Source: Mesorhizobium sp. ORS 3324
GTDB lineage: Bacteria > Pseudomonadota > Alphaproteobacteria > Rhizobiales > Rhizobiaceae
Assembly: GCA_000824825.2 (NCBI GenBank)
Contig: LM655202.1
Span: 217,235 to 281,234, forward strand
DNA: 64,000 bases
Reading direction: 5' to 3'
Made by a program: the position numbers and the translations under genes. The notes beneath the pieces are model-generated. The model saw only the letters and a list, made by a program, of their open reading frames with translations. It did no database searches and was not told where the DNA came from. Below are positions 41,996-51,301 of this stretch, piece after piece. The stretch's first letter is position 1. Every line of letters starts with the position of its first letter.

Positions 41996-43624
41996 ATGGC
42001 GAAGAGAACATCTCCACTCGTACCCTTTCAACACAAGACATTCCGTTCTCTGTGGTCGGCGGCCCTTGTTTCGAATCTTGGGACGCTAGTTGAAGGTGTG
42101 GCGGCTGCGTGGCTGATGACGAGTATTGCCAGCTCCCATGGAATGGTGGCGCTTGTACAAGCATCGACCACCTTGCCCTACATGATCTTCTCGCTCGCAG
42201 CCGGAGCGCTCGCCGATAACTTTGACCGTCGCCGGATCATGCTAATGGCGCAACTGCTGATGGTTTGCGTATCAGCGTCCCTGGCGCTCTTGACCTACGC
42301 CGGGGAAATCACACCCTGGACACTTCTGGGTCTCACCTTCCTGATCGGCTGTGGTTGGGCATTGCACGATCCGTCGTGGCAAGCCTCGATGGGAGATATC
42401 CTGCCTCGCGAAGACCTCCCAAGCGCAGTTGCGCTCAACGGCATGAGCTACAACCTCATGCGCAGCATGGGACCGGCGATTGGCGGCATAATCGTGGCGA
42501 CCGCCGGGGCAGCCTTCGCGTTTCTCTTCAATGTATTTTGCTATGTCGCGCTGATCGCCGCCCTCTTGGGCTGGAAAACTGTGCCGGCGCGACGAGCGCT
42601 GCCGCGGGAGGCTTTCGGAAGCGCGATGGCGGCAGGATTCCGCTATGTGCTTATGTCGCCAAACCTTCTCAAACTGATGTGCCGGAGTTTCATTTTCGGC
42701 CTCACTGCAGTCGTCATTTTGGCCCTCCTGCCGTTGGTTGTTCGCGAACAGGTTAAGGGCACTGCGGTCACCTACGGAGTGATGCTTGGCTTTTTCGGCC
42801 TGGGAGCGATCTGTGGCGCGCTCCTCATCGGACGAGCCCGCGAAGTTCTCTCCAACGAATGGGTTGTTCGCGGTGCGTTCTTTACACTGGCGATCAGCTG
42901 CTTGCTTCTGTCGTGGAGCGAGCACGTTTGGCTGAGCTGCCTCCTCGTCATGCCAGCCGGTGCGGCATGGATCCAGTCATTCTCGCTGTTTAACGTCACC
43001 GTTCAGCTTTCGGCGCCTCGCTGGGTGGTGGGACGAGCCCTCTCTCTCTATCAGACGGCCGCATATGGCGGCATGGCAGCGGGAAGTTGGCTCTGGGGCC
43101 AGTTAGCGGATCTGCAAGGCGTCTCGGGAGCCTTGCTCGTCGCAAGCCTGGTTCTTGTATTTGGCGGACTGCTCGGCGTTATTTTGCGTCTTCCGGATCT
43201 TGAAACGCTCAAACTGGATCCGACCAACACCTTCTGCGAACCAACACTGCAGCTTGACCTTCGACCACGAAGCGGTCCGATCATGATAATGGTCGATTAT
43301 CGTATTCACCAGAAAGACGTTCCAGAATTTCTCAATGTGATGGCATCATGGCGAAAAGCCCGACTGCGAGATGGCGCCAGGCAATGGGCGCTGCTGCGTG
43401 ACCTGGAAAAGCCCGAACTGTGGACCGAATGTTATCATGTGCCAACTTGGGTCGAGTATGTTCGCCACAACAACAGGCAGACCCAAGATGACGCCGAAAT
43501 CGTTGCGCGCCTTGAAGCCCTGCACTGTGGCGACTGCCCGCCCAGAATTCACCACAAGATCGAACGGCAAACCGTGAGCGTACATGACGATATGCCGCTC
43601 CGGCCCCATTTCGACAGGACTTGA
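41996..43624 (+). CDS. MFS transporter with C-terminal soluble domain (MFS_3 type)
   Basis: The 542-residue product has a 12-helix major facilitator domain of the enterobactin-exporter-like MFS_3 family (residues about 10-410; LADNFDRRRIMLMAQLL is the loop motif) and a soluble tail of about 125 residues (DYRIHQKDVPEFLNVMASWRKARLRDGARQWAL..) that resembles the ferredoxin-like alpha+beta barrel domain often fused to this family. It stands alone between SyrB-like and ABC exporter genes. Export of a small molecule is likely; the substrate is unknown. Confidence 0.85.
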   Translation: MAKRTSPLVPFQHKTFRSLWSAALVSNLGTLVEGVAAAWLMTSIASSHGMVALVQASTTLPYMIFSLAAGALADNFDRRRIMLMAQLLMVCVSASLALLTYAGEITPWTLLGLTFLIGCGWALHDPSWQASMGDILPREDLPSAVALNGMSYNLMRSMGPAIGGIIVATAGAAFAFLFNVFCYVALIAALLGWKTVPARRALPREAFGSAMAAGFRYVLMSPNLLKLMCRSFIFGLTAVVILALLPLVVREQVKGTAVTYGVMLGFFGLGAICGALLIGRAREVLSNEWVVRGAFFTLAISCLLLSWSEHVWLSCLLVMPAGAAWIQSFSLFNVTVQLSAPRWVVGRALSLYQTAAYGGMAAGSWLWGQLADLQGVSGALLVASLVLVFGGLLGVILRLPDLETLKLDPTNTFCEPTLQLDLRPRSGPIMIMVDYRIHQKDVPEFLNVMASWRKARLRDGARQWALLRDLEKPELWTECYHVPTWVEYVRHNNRQTQDDAEIVARLEALHCGDCPPRIHHKIERQTVSVHDDMPLRPHFDRT

Positions 43625-43990
43625 GCGAAACCGCAAACCAATAACTTGGCTCAAGATAAGGCGGCGCCGGAAGCCCCGTTTGCTCAAAACGATGGAGCAG
43701 ATCTTGGGCCAGCTATGCGCCAAGCGCGCAGCGTTTCTCGTCTTCGTCCATGAAGCTAACGCCCGGTCAAATTTCGGTGATCTATGCTACACCAATGAAT
43801 AAGCGATCCTCGTCGGGCTTCAGCAAGTCTATGACGCGTGATTTTCTGAGACGCCGCGAGGCTTGGACAAAAGTCACGGGATCTATCGCGAGCCTTTTTT
43901 CGTGAAAATCAAACGCCCGCATGTGTGGTGGCGATCTCGACATCGCACAGGCGCTCGATCTGCTTGTGCAAGCCGGCAATGCGTCGGGTA
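43625..43990. other. Gap between the MFS and ABC exporter genes
   Basis: About 365 bp. A minus-strand frame (43782-44018) ends with a protein-like stretch (HMRAFDFHEKRLAIDPVTF..) but has no ribosome site and partly overlaps the ABC gene. It may be a relic; I do not recognise it. Confidence 0.4.
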
Positions 43991-45949
43991 TCACCGTTCG
44001 GCAAAGCGCTTGCACCAATGCGCCGGCTCCTCAGAACTTCGCGCCTCAGATCTGTAGCCCGCTGCTTCGGAGGTGTCGAGTTGCTCATCGGGCGTGTCGT
44101 CGAACGAGGCGTGGTTGAGCCTGTAGAGTTTGGAATAGAGACCGCCCATTTCGATCAACTGGTCGTGCTTTCCGGATTCGGCGACTTTGCCATTCTGAAG
44201 AACGATAAGGCGGTCGGCGCCTCGGACTGTGGCAAGGCGATGGGCGATGACGAGGCCAGTGCGGCCTTCGAGGAGCCTGACCATAGCCTTCTGAATCAGC
44301 ATTTCCGTATAGCTATCGATATTGGCGGTTGCTTCGTCGAGTACCAGAATCTTGGTGTTTGCGACAAGCGCACGGGCAAAGCTGATAAGCTGGCGCTGGC
44401 CTAGCGAGAGATTGCCGCCGCCTTCACACAGATCGGCATCGTATCCACCAGCAAGGCGCACAATGAAGCTGTGCGCGCCGACCGCCATAGCGGCCTCGAT
44501 AACCTCTTCCCGCGTGGCTTCAGCCTTGTGGTAGCGGATGTTCTCGAAAACCGTGCCGGTAAAAAGGAACGGCTCCTGGAGCACCATGGCGATCTGACCG
44601 CCAAGCGATTTCTGGGTGAGATCGCGCACATCATACCCGCCGACCAGCACCTGGCCCTCCTGAACATCATAAAAGCGGTGGACCAGGGCCATCGCACTGG
44701 ATTTACCTGAACCGGTCGGCCCCACCAGGGCGACGGTTTCGCCGGGATTGACCCGAAACGACACGTTCTTCAATACCGGATGCTTGGGATCATATCCGAA
44801 AGTAACGTTCCTGAACTCGATCGAGCCGTCCATCTCGGGCGAAAGCACCGTGGCATTCGGTTTGTCCTGGACCTCAATCTTGACGTCAAGAACGTCGGTC
44901 AGTCGCTTTCCCGACGCCATCGCCCTTTGCATGATCGAATATTGCAAGGTGAGGGAGCGGATCGGATCGAAGAAGCGCTGGATGTAGAAGAGGAACGCGA
45001 CCATCACACCCACATCGATGCGATCGCTCATCACCATTGAGCCGCCGACGACGATGACGACAGCCATGGCGACGCCCGTCAGGCTATCGACGATCGGCAC
45101 CATGATCTGGCCGTATTTGGCGGCGGCCAGGTTTGTCTTGAGATTGGCGCGGGCTTTGTCGTCATAGAGCGTTAGATTGACCTGCTGGCGGTCCAGGGAC
45201 TGCACTGCCCTTACGCCATGAATGGCCTCGGCCAGCGCGCCGTTGGAAACCGAATTGGCCTCGTTGGCAGCCATGAAGGCGCCGCGGGCGCGCGGCAGCC
45301 AGAAGATGCGCACGATGAGGAGAACAGGCACCAGTGAAAACGTAAGGATCCCCAAGCGAACATCGAGCCACAGCATGACGAAGACGATGCCAAAGACAAG
45401 AATGATGTCGCCCAGGCAAAACACCGAGGTTTCGAGGAATTCCTGCATGGAATTGACGTCGCCCTGCAGACGCGACATCAGCCGTCCCACCTCTGTCTTG
45501 TCCATAAAGGAAAGCGCCACGTCTTGCAGATGGCCGAACGTGGCGCGCCGAATATCGAATAGAACTTTCTCCGCCATTTTGTAGACCATGATCTCTTGCG
45601 TGCAGCTGGCGCCGAAATTGATCGAAATGGTGAAAAGGAAGGCGCAGGCGGCTCCAAGCAGGGCCGAACGATCGCCACTTCCCGGCTGCATGCCATGGTC
45701 GATAGCAAAGCGGATGATCAGCGGGACGAGAAGCTGCGTGCCGGTGAGGATCAACATCGCGCCAACCGAGACTATCAAGTTGGTGCGGTAGGGTCGCACG
45801 AACCCCCAAATGCGTCGGACAATATTCTTGTCAAACGCCTGCCCGAACATCTCCTCTTCGATGCGATGCGAACCGACGACCGCATGGGGCGGACGCCGGT
45901 CTTCGTGGGTATCGTCGCGCTGCGTCTCGACTTCGCTACCCTGGAGCAT
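43991..45949 (-). CDS. ABC exporter half-transporter, catalytic partner
   Basis: The 652-residue product has a six-helix exporter domain (about 45-340) and an ATPase domain. Walker A is GPTGSGKSS, the signature LSLGQRQ deviates from LSGGQ, and Walker B LVLDEATANID keeps the catalytic glutamate. Its start codon overlaps the stop of the preceding half-transporter by one base. Two adjacent half-transporters, one with an intact and one with a degenerate catalytic site, form a heterodimeric exporter such as TM287/288 or LmrCD. The substrate is unknown; it lies at the end of the nif-oriented block. Confidence 0.9.
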   Translation of the reverse strand: MLQGSEVETQRDDTHEDRRPPHAVVGSHRIEEEMFGQAFDKNIVRRIWGFVRPYRTNLIVSVGAMLILTGTQLLVPLIIRFAIDHGMQPGSGDRSALLGAACAFLFTISINFGASCTQEIMVYKMAEKVLFDIRRATFGHLQDVALSFMDKTEVGRLMSRLQGDVNSMQEFLETSVFCLGDIILVFGIVFVMLWLDVRLGILTFSLVPVLLIVRIFWLPRARGAFMAANEANSVSNGALAEAIHGVRAVQSLDRQQVNLTLYDDKARANLKTNLAAAKYGQIMVPIVDSLTGVAMAVVIVVGGSMVMSDRIDVGVMVAFLFYIQRFFDPIRSLTLQYSIMQRAMASGKRLTDVLDVKIEVQDKPNATVLSPEMDGSIEFRNVTFGYDPKHPVLKNVSFRVNPGETVALVGPTGSGKSSAMALVHRFYDVQEGQVLVGGYDVRDLTQKSLGGQIAMVLQEPFLFTGTVFENIRYHKAEATREEVIEAAMAVGAHSFIVRLAGGYDADLCEGGGNLSLGQRQLISFARALVANTKILVLDEATANIDSYTEMLIQKAMVRLLEGRTGLVIAHRLATVRGADRLIVLQNGKVAESGKHDQLIEMGGLYSKLYRLNHASFDDTPDEQLDTSEAAGYRSEARSSEEPAHWCKRFAER

Positions 45950-47892
45950 CAGCTCATCCCCTCTTGGTTGGCCAGCATGTCATCAAAAGCGCGCGCTTGG
46001 AGATCGTAGAGGGCCTTGTAGCGTCCGCCCTTCGCCAGAAGGTCCTCATGAGTGCCACGCTCGACAATCTCGCCGTTCTCGATAAACAGGATTACGTCGG
46101 CATCCATGAGCGAACTCAGCCGGTGGCCGATGATGATGGTTACGCGGTCCTTGGCAAAGTGCCGCATCGCGGAGCGAATGCGCTGTTCTGTGGCGGCATC
46201 GATCGCGGCAGTCGAGTCGTCGAATATGATGACCGACGGGCGCAGCATCATCGTGCGAGCGATCGTAAGGCGCTGACGCTGGCCGCCCGACAGGGATATG
46301 CCGCGTTCACGCACCACCGTTTTGTAACCGGCCGGCAACCGGAGAATGTAGTCATGAAGCTGAGCCGACTCGCTCGCGCGCTCGATCCGCTGCGCGTTGG
46401 CCCAGGGATCACCATAGGCGATGTTGTTTTCGATCGTCGTGGTGAAGATGAATGCATCCTGCTGCACGACCGCGACGGCTCTGCGAAGCGTCGCCAGGGT
46501 GACCTCGCGGATATCCTGACCGTCAAGCGTGATGACGCCGCTGGCGACGTCGTAAAAACGAGGGATCAGATGAGCAATCGTCGACTTGCCCGCGCCGGGC
46601 GGGCCGACAATTGCAATGGTTTCGCTCTTGCGGGCTTCAAAACTGATATTCTTCAGAATTGGGCGGTTCTCTTCGTCCGGGTAGGCGAATGAAACATCGT
46701 CGAACCGCAAGGTGCCCTCGCTGATTTCGAGCGGTTTGGCGTCTGCCGCGTCCTTGAGCGCGATATCCAGGTCAAGTAACCCGAACAGGCGCGAACCACA
46801 TGTCGAGGCTCGGGCAAAGCCATCGACAATCAAGCCTATCTGGCGAACCGGCATCTGGAGGATGGTCATAAAGGTAAGGAACGTGGCAAGTTTTCCGACG
46901 CTGATTTCGCCTGCGATGACTTTGTTCCCGCCGATCCACAGAACCAACCCCATGGCGAAAAAGAACGAGAAATTCATCGCGGAAATATTGCGCACGTAAA
47001 TCTCGGCCCGTTCGTGCATGAGGCCAAGCGCACTCTTCGATGCGCGGTCGAACTTCAGCATCTCGTAGGCCTGCGCTGAAAACGCGCGGACAACCCGGAC
47101 GCCGGTGAGATTTTCTTCCATTACACGGCTGAGGTCGCAAAGCCTCTCCTGCAGGTCAAGCCAGGTGGCGCGCAGCTTGATCTGTGTGATTGATGAGCGC
47201 CATCCGACGAAGGGCACAAAGCTCAGCGCGAGGAGACCAAGAACCAGGTTGATGGAGATCAGCATGTGGGCGCCGACCCCGATCAACATGACGAGCAGCA
47301 CGGCGCGAACCAGAGCGGCAGAGAAGTACACACGCACGCCTTCCAGATCGAGCATGCCGATCGTGATCAGATCGGCTGAATGCGCCTGGTCGTGAAAAGA
47401 AAAGCTGAGCCGCTGGATCTTCTCATAAAAAGCGACCCGCAGTTCATACGCGACGTGATGTCCGACCGCCTCGGCAAAATAGTTTTGAGCCAGCGTGAAG
47501 AGGCCGCGCAGCACGCAAATGGCAAGCAGCAGCAGCGCCGAGGTCCGCAGCCCCTCTTGCGCTGCCGCTCCGCTGACACCCCCGCCGATGGCTGTCTGGG
47601 TCTGGTCTATGGCCTGGCCGAGGAGCTCGGGGATGAGCAATTGGAGCGATGCCGCAACGAGTGTCGAACCAATAGCCACGGTGACCTGCCAGGAGTGCCG
47701 CAAATTCATCCGGGTAATGCGGGCGATCGTGCTCAAGCCCTGGACCGGACCGGCCGCTTCTCCATTGGCGAGCGAATTCCCGGGCTTCGTCACGCCGCCG
47801 ATAGCCTTACTGTTCGGGGGTGCATTCCAGTGATATTGGGCGGTTTGGAGGGCCTTGAGGCGCACGATTCCCACGTCAAATGCCCAGGACAT
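45949..47892 (-). CDS. ABC exporter half-transporter with degenerate Walker B
   Basis: The 647-residue product has an N-terminal tail of about 65 residues, a six-helix exporter domain and an ATPase domain. Walker A is GPPGAGKST and the signature LSGGQRQRLTIART is canonical, but Walker B is VIIFDDSTAAID, with Asp in place of the catalytic Glu. That substitution is the usual mark of the degenerate site in heterodimeric exporters, completed by the next gene. It starts 20 bp after the SIR2-like gene, so it may be co-transcribed with the nifB group. An internal Met before the first helix is an alternative start. Confidence 0.9.
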   Translation of the reverse strand: MSWAFDVGIVRLKALQTAQYHWNAPPNSKAIGGVTKPGNSLANGEAAGPVQGLSTIARITRMNLRHSWQVTVAIGSTLVAASLQLLIPELLGQAIDQTQTAIGGGVSGAAAQEGLRTSALLLLAICVLRGLFTLAQNYFAEAVGHHVAYELRVAFYEKIQRLSFSFHDQAHSADLITIGMLDLEGVRVYFSAALVRAVLLVMLIGVGAHMLISINLVLGLLALSFVPFVGWRSSITQIKLRATWLDLQERLCDLSRVMEENLTGVRVVRAFSAQAYEMLKFDRASKSALGLMHERAEIYVRNISAMNFSFFFAMGLVLWIGGNKVIAGEISVGKLATFLTFMTILQMPVRQIGLIVDGFARASTCGSRLFGLLDLDIALKDAADAKPLEISEGTLRFDDVSFAYPDEENRPILKNISFEARKSETIAIVGPPGAGKSTIAHLIPRFYDVASGVITLDGQDIREVTLATLRRAVAVVQQDAFIFTTTIENNIAYGDPWANAQRIERASESAQLHDYILRLPAGYKTVVRERGISLSGGQRQRLTIARTMMLRPSVIIFDDSTAAIDAATEQRIRSAMRHFAKDRVTIIIGHRLSSLMDADVILFIENGEIVERGTHEDLLAKGGRYKALYDLQARAFDDMLANQEGMS

Positions 47893-47912
47893 GCAAAGCT
47901 GGTTGTCATCTG

Positions 47913-48797
47913 CTAGACGCCTGTCCCAACCAGTTGAGCCGCGGCTTCGGCTGCCGGCATGTCTATGACCGTGATTGCGTTTGCTGCAAGGAAGCGGCGT
48001 TCGTTTTTGGTCAGCGTTGCCGACTCAATAGCCGCGAAGTGCGGGCCGCTTGAGCGCTTGATGACCTGTCTGGCGTAGGTGCGCAGCATTTGGTCGTCGA
48101 ATCGGCAGCCGAAGAAGAAGAAGCCGCGCTTGGTGCGCCGTTCCTTCACGGCGCGCGGGATCGGAGTCTGGATATCGATTTCGGTTAGCGCTTCGACGTA
48201 ATCCGAATCTGCGATAAGGAAGTTTGCCGCCGGCTTGATGCTGCCGTGCGGGGTATAGAGGACTGTCGTTGCCGCCGATTCTGGTTGGAGTTCCGTTCCA
48301 GACAAATCGTACGTTTTCGTCCAAACGTCGCCAACTGCGTGCGCCCGCGTGACGCCTTGAATTTCGACGACATCAGTGCGGCCGGTGTCTATGAAGGCCG
48401 CGCGCATGGCGCCATCGTACCAGCTATCGACGATCAGCGAGAGGGGAAGTGTCGCGAGCCAGGCATGGAAAACGGTCGGCGCCACTGGGCCTGCGAATAT
48501 CTCAGCCATCCAGGCTTGGAGCGTCCGCCGATGCCGGCGCTGCTCGATGAATTGGGCGACCGACCACATATTGGTTCGAATCTTGGAAGGAGCGGGCGCC
48601 CGCGCGTTGAATGCTGCGGCAACGGCTTGCGGCGTGTGCGGTACCGGTGGTTCCTCGTACCTAAGCCGAAGCAGGTCGGGACCCAGATACGGGATGATCT
48701 CATCGGCGCAGAGAGCCTTCTTCAGCAGTTTAAGCTGCTTGGCGGCATGACTGTCCCGGTTGATCATGAGATGGCCCAAGGCGAGGATCTTATTCAT
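47913..48797 (-). CDS. SIR2-like domain protein in the nif operon
   Basis: The 294-residue product looks like a SIR2-related protein: an N-terminal KKALCADEIIPYLGPDLL resembling the nucleotide-loop region, then FHAWLATLPLSLIVDSWYDGA.., and FFFFGCRFDDQMLRTYARQVIKR near the C-terminus as in SIR2-like domains that bind NAD. It lacks an obvious zinc ribbon of true sirtuins. It follows fixU by 41 bp on the same strand, so it is probably in the nifB-fdxN-nifZ-fixU transcript. A role in modifying or protecting a nitrogenase component is a guess. The family call is moderate. Confidence 0.65.
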   Translation of the reverse strand: MNKILALGHLMINRDSHAAKQLKLLKKALCADEIIPYLGPDLLRLRYEEPPVPHTPQAVAAAFNARAPAPSKIRTNMWSVAQFIEQRRHRRTLQAWMAEIFAGPVAPTVFHAWLATLPLSLIVDSWYDGAMRAAFIDTGRTDVVEIQGVTRAHAVGDVWTKTYDLSGTELQPESAATTVLYTPHGSIKPAANFLIADSDYVEALTEIDIQTPIPRAVKERRTKRGFFFFGCRFDDQMLRTYARQVIKRSSGPHFAAIESATLTKNERRFLAANAITVIDMPAAEAAAQLVGTGV

Positions 48798-48838
48798 GCT
48801 CGGTTCCCGTTGACGCTCTCAGGTGCCGACCTGCGGCA

Positions 48839-49051
48839 TCAATCCTCGTCGGAGATCTTTCTTGCCTCGACGGTGATCGGCAAAGGTGTATCTCGCGGAA
48901 GGTCGGGCAGAACGAGCCGCCAGCCGTTCCTGAGCGTTATAGACCCTCCCCATAGCTCTTCATTCTCGACGCCGATGATCGGCTCTTCGAGATCCTTCTT
49001 GGGCACATACGCCGATAGGCCGGCGTCGGTCTTGCGGATCATAACCTTCAT
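48839..49051 (-). CDS. fixU: FixU/NifT family small protein
   Basis: The 70-residue product (MKVMIRKTDAGLSAYVPKKDLEEPI..ELWGGSITLRNGWRLVLPDLP) matches the NifT/FixU family in length and sequence. Its exact role in nitrogen fixation is not known. It lies 15 bp after nifZ, which is the usual neighbour. Confidence 0.92.
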   Translation of the reverse strand: MKVMIRKTDAGLSAYVPKKDLEEPIIGVENEELWGGSITLRNGWRLVLPDLPRDTPLPITVEARKISDED

Positions 49052-49066
49052 CGGCCTGTTCCCTTT

Positions 49067-49372
49067 CTAGTGACCACAAGTGATTTCGGCACAAGGATCC
49101 CCGGATTTGTCGAGGCTGATCAGTTCGTGGGCGCGCATGCCAACGACGGTGCCGCGATCGAACCATTCGACCGCATAGATGTAGAACTGCTGGAGAAAGG
49201 TGCCGATGTCGCGCACATAGCCTTCATCGCCCTTCCGCACGAGGTTTGCGCCTATCTCCCTACCGGGATAGGTGCCGTCATTCCTTATGTGGCGTGTGGC
49301 ACGGACCCGCTCGCCCGGCATAAATCGCGGAGGCTTGCGGATCTCGACCTCCTGTTCGCGTCCGAGGCCCAT
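49067..49372 (-). CDS. nifZ: NifZ, nitrogenase P-cluster maturation protein
   Basis: The 101-residue product contains the NifZ core FMPGERVRATRHIRNDGTYPGREIGANLVRKGDEGYVRDIGTFLQQFYIYAVEWF. In Azotobacter NifZ helps form the second P-cluster of the MoFe protein. It lies between fdxN and fixU. Confidence 0.95.
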   Translation of the reverse strand: MGLGREQEVEIRKPPRFMPGERVRATRHIRNDGTYPGREIGANLVRKGDEGYVRDIGTFLQQFYIYAVEWFDRGTVVGMRAHELISLDKSGDPCAEITCGH

Positions 49373-49467
49373 CCCCTTTCTTCCTTCCTTGCGGCTTCAG
49401 TTCGTTAATAAAGGAGGTCATGGCGTGGTCCGGAAGCGACCCCGACCGTTCCGCTAACCCGAGTGGG

Positions 49468-49662
49468 TTAGGCGGGAATGCAGGTCCCCGGCACCGGGCA
49501 TACCGAGGCGCATTGCTGGGTGTCGAAGGCCTCCTTGCACTCGGTGCACTTCTTCGGATCGATCACATAGATCTCGCCCTTGAATTTGATCGCGCTCGAT
49601 GGACATTCGAACTCGCAGGCACCGCATTGCGTGCATTGCGAGGCGATGATCTTGAAGGCCAT
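49468..49662 (-). CDS. fdxN: FdxN, 2[4Fe-4S] ferredoxin
   Basis: Small ferredoxin of 64 residues with two cluster motifs: CTQCGACEFECP and CTECKEAFDTQQCASVCP, the second with the longer spacing typical of NifB-linked ferredoxins. It supplies electrons for cofactor synthesis or nitrogenase. It lies 33 bp after nifB. Confidence 0.95.
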   Translation of the reverse strand: MAFKIIASQCTQCGACEFECPSSAIKFKGEIYVIDPKKCTECKEAFDTQQCASVCPVPGTCIPA

Positions 49663-49695
49663 TTCTCAACTCCTGATTCGGTTGGGACGAGACGC

Positions 49696-51177
49696 TCAAG
49701 CCGTCGCCGCCAGTGGTTCGCTCCCAAACTCGGCGGCGTAAAGCGCGCTGATAGCGGTCTCGATGTAGTCGTAGCCATAAACATCCATTGCCCGGATTCC
49801 AGCTTCCGCGAGCTGATCCTTGGGGCAATCTCCGATCTTGGCGCACAGCACGATATCGATGCCTTTGAGCGCAGCTATGACGCCTTCGAGGGTGGCGTCC
49901 GCGCCCCGGCCGCCGAGGCAATACTGCTCGACCTTGCGATGCCCGATGAAGCTGATCCCCCTGTGAGAGACCTCATAAACCTGGAATTCCTTCGAATGGC
50001 CGAAATGTTCGTTGATCCGGCCGCCGCCCTTGGTCGCCACAGCGATGTGGAGCGATTTGCCCGAACCCGTTGCCTTGACCGTCTCGACCGCTTGGCTTTT
50101 GGCTGCCACGTGATCGCCGCGCTCGCGCGCGACCACCTCCCGATAGGCGTTGCGTTTGCTGGCGTCGTAGGTGATGTCGTCCGAAATCTGGTCGATCGTG
50201 AACTCCTGGCCACGATCCTCGCCAAGCAGGCCGACAGCGTCGGCCCGGCACTGCCGGCAATGGCGCATCAGCTTGACGCCACCTTCAAGGCGATCCTGAA
50301 GCGTCTTCAGTTCCAACGCAGTTGGGCCGCGCTGCCCGGTCAGGCCGAAATGCGTACCGTGCGCTGGGTCGGAAATCAGTGGCATGACATTGTGCAGGAA
50401 CGCGCCGCGCTCCTTTACCCATTTATTGACCTCGATCAGGTGTTCGCCGTTGACGCCGGGGATCATCACCGAATTGATCTTGGTGAGGATGCCGCGCGCG
50501 GTCAGCATCTCCAGGCCCAACATCTGCCGCTCGTGCAGGATCCTGGCAGCGTCGATGCCGGTGTGGCGGCGATGGTTGTAAAAGATCCAAGGATAGATCT
50601 TTGCGCCGATTTCGGGGTCGACCATGTTGATGGTGATTGTCACATGATCGACATTCATGTCAGCAAGCTCCGCAACATGATCCGGCAACGCGAGACCGTT
50701 GGTGGAGATGCACAGCTTGATGTCGCGGACTTCCGTGGCGACGCGTTCGAAAGTTGCCTTTGTCTTCTTCCAGTCGTAACAGGCGTCGCCCGGCCCGGCG
50801 ATCCCGAGCACCGAGAACTGGGGCACTTCGTTGGCCACCGCGATCACCTTGCGTCGCGCCTGGTCTGGAGTCAGCTTTTCCGAGACGACCCCGGGCCGGC
50901 TCTCATTGGCACAGTCATATTTTCGATTGCAGTAGTTGCACTGGATGTTGCAGGCTGGCGCGACCGCCACATGCATGCGCGCGAAATAATGGTGCGCCTC
51001 TTCGGAATAGCATGGATGGTCCTTGATCTTCTCCCAGACAGCGGAGTCCATCTCGTCCGGCTTTGCGGACGAGCCGCAGGATGAAGATGCGCAACCGGCG
51101 GATTTCGCGGTGGCCAGCAACTGGTCGAAGGATTTAGTGCTGACCAAACTCTCAAGCGAAATCGTCGGTAGAGACAT
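49696..51177 (-). CDS. nifB: NifB, radical-SAM enzyme of FeMo-cofactor synthesis
   Basis: Makes NifB-co, the carbide-containing Fe-S precursor of FeMo-cofactor. The 493-residue product starts at MSLPTISLESLVS (ATG 51177, GGAG before it). The radical-SAM motif is CNIQCNYCNRKYDC, followed by glycine-rich SAM-binding segments (GIAGPGDACYDW). A C-terminal NifX-like domain (HIAVATKGGGRINEHFGHSKEF) is fused, as in other rhizobia. A -24/-12 promoter and a NifA site lie upstream. It heads the group nifB-fdxN-nifZ-fixU. Confidence 0.96.
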   Translation of the reverse strand: MSLPTISLESLVSTKSFDQLLATAKSAGCASSSCGSSAKPDEMDSAVWEKIKDHPCYSEEAHHYFARMHVAVAPACNIQCNYCNRKYDCANESRPGVVSEKLTPDQARRKVIAVANEVPQFSVLGIAGPGDACYDWKKTKATFERVATEVRDIKLCISTNGLALPDHVAELADMNVDHVTITINMVDPEIGAKIYPWIFYNHRRHTGIDAARILHERQMLGLEMLTARGILTKINSVMIPGVNGEHLIEVNKWVKERGAFLHNVMPLISDPAHGTHFGLTGQRGPTALELKTLQDRLEGGVKLMRHCRQCRADAVGLLGEDRGQEFTIDQISDDITYDASKRNAYREVVARERGDHVAAKSQAVETVKATGSGKSLHIAVATKGGGRINEHFGHSKEFQVYEVSHRGISFIGHRKVEQYCLGGRGADATLEGVIAALKGIDIVLCAKIGDCPKDQLAEAGIRAMDVYGYDYIETAISALYAAEFGSEPLAATA

Positions 51178-51215
51178 GAACGGCTCCGTTCCTGAGTGGA
51201 CGTCGCAGTTCAAAC

Positions 51216-51231
51216 CGCAAAAGTTGTGCCA
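51216..51231 (-). promoter_or_regulatory. Sigma54 (-24/-12) promoter of nifB
   Basis: Minus-strand TGGCACAACTTTTGCG fits the TGGCACG-N4-TTGCA consensus, with correct GG/GC spacing. It lies about 40 bp before the nifB start. Confidence 0.88.
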
Positions 51232-51285
51232 GCTCAAAAACGCGGTTTTCAGTTCAATATGTTGGCTTTCATGCACGATTCCGCC

Positions 51286-51301
51286 TGTTCGTTACGTCAC
51301 A
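51286..51301 (-). promoter_or_regulatory. NifA upstream activator site for nifB
   Basis: TGTTCGTTACGTCACA is a perfect TGT-N10-ACA, 55 bp upstream of the nifB -24 element. Its ACGTCACA half is also found in the site at 62157-62172. Confidence 0.8.

Noticed and set aside
49420..51084. A 554-residue plus-strand frame
   Set aside because: It is antisense to fdxN and nifB, which are unambiguous on the minus strand.
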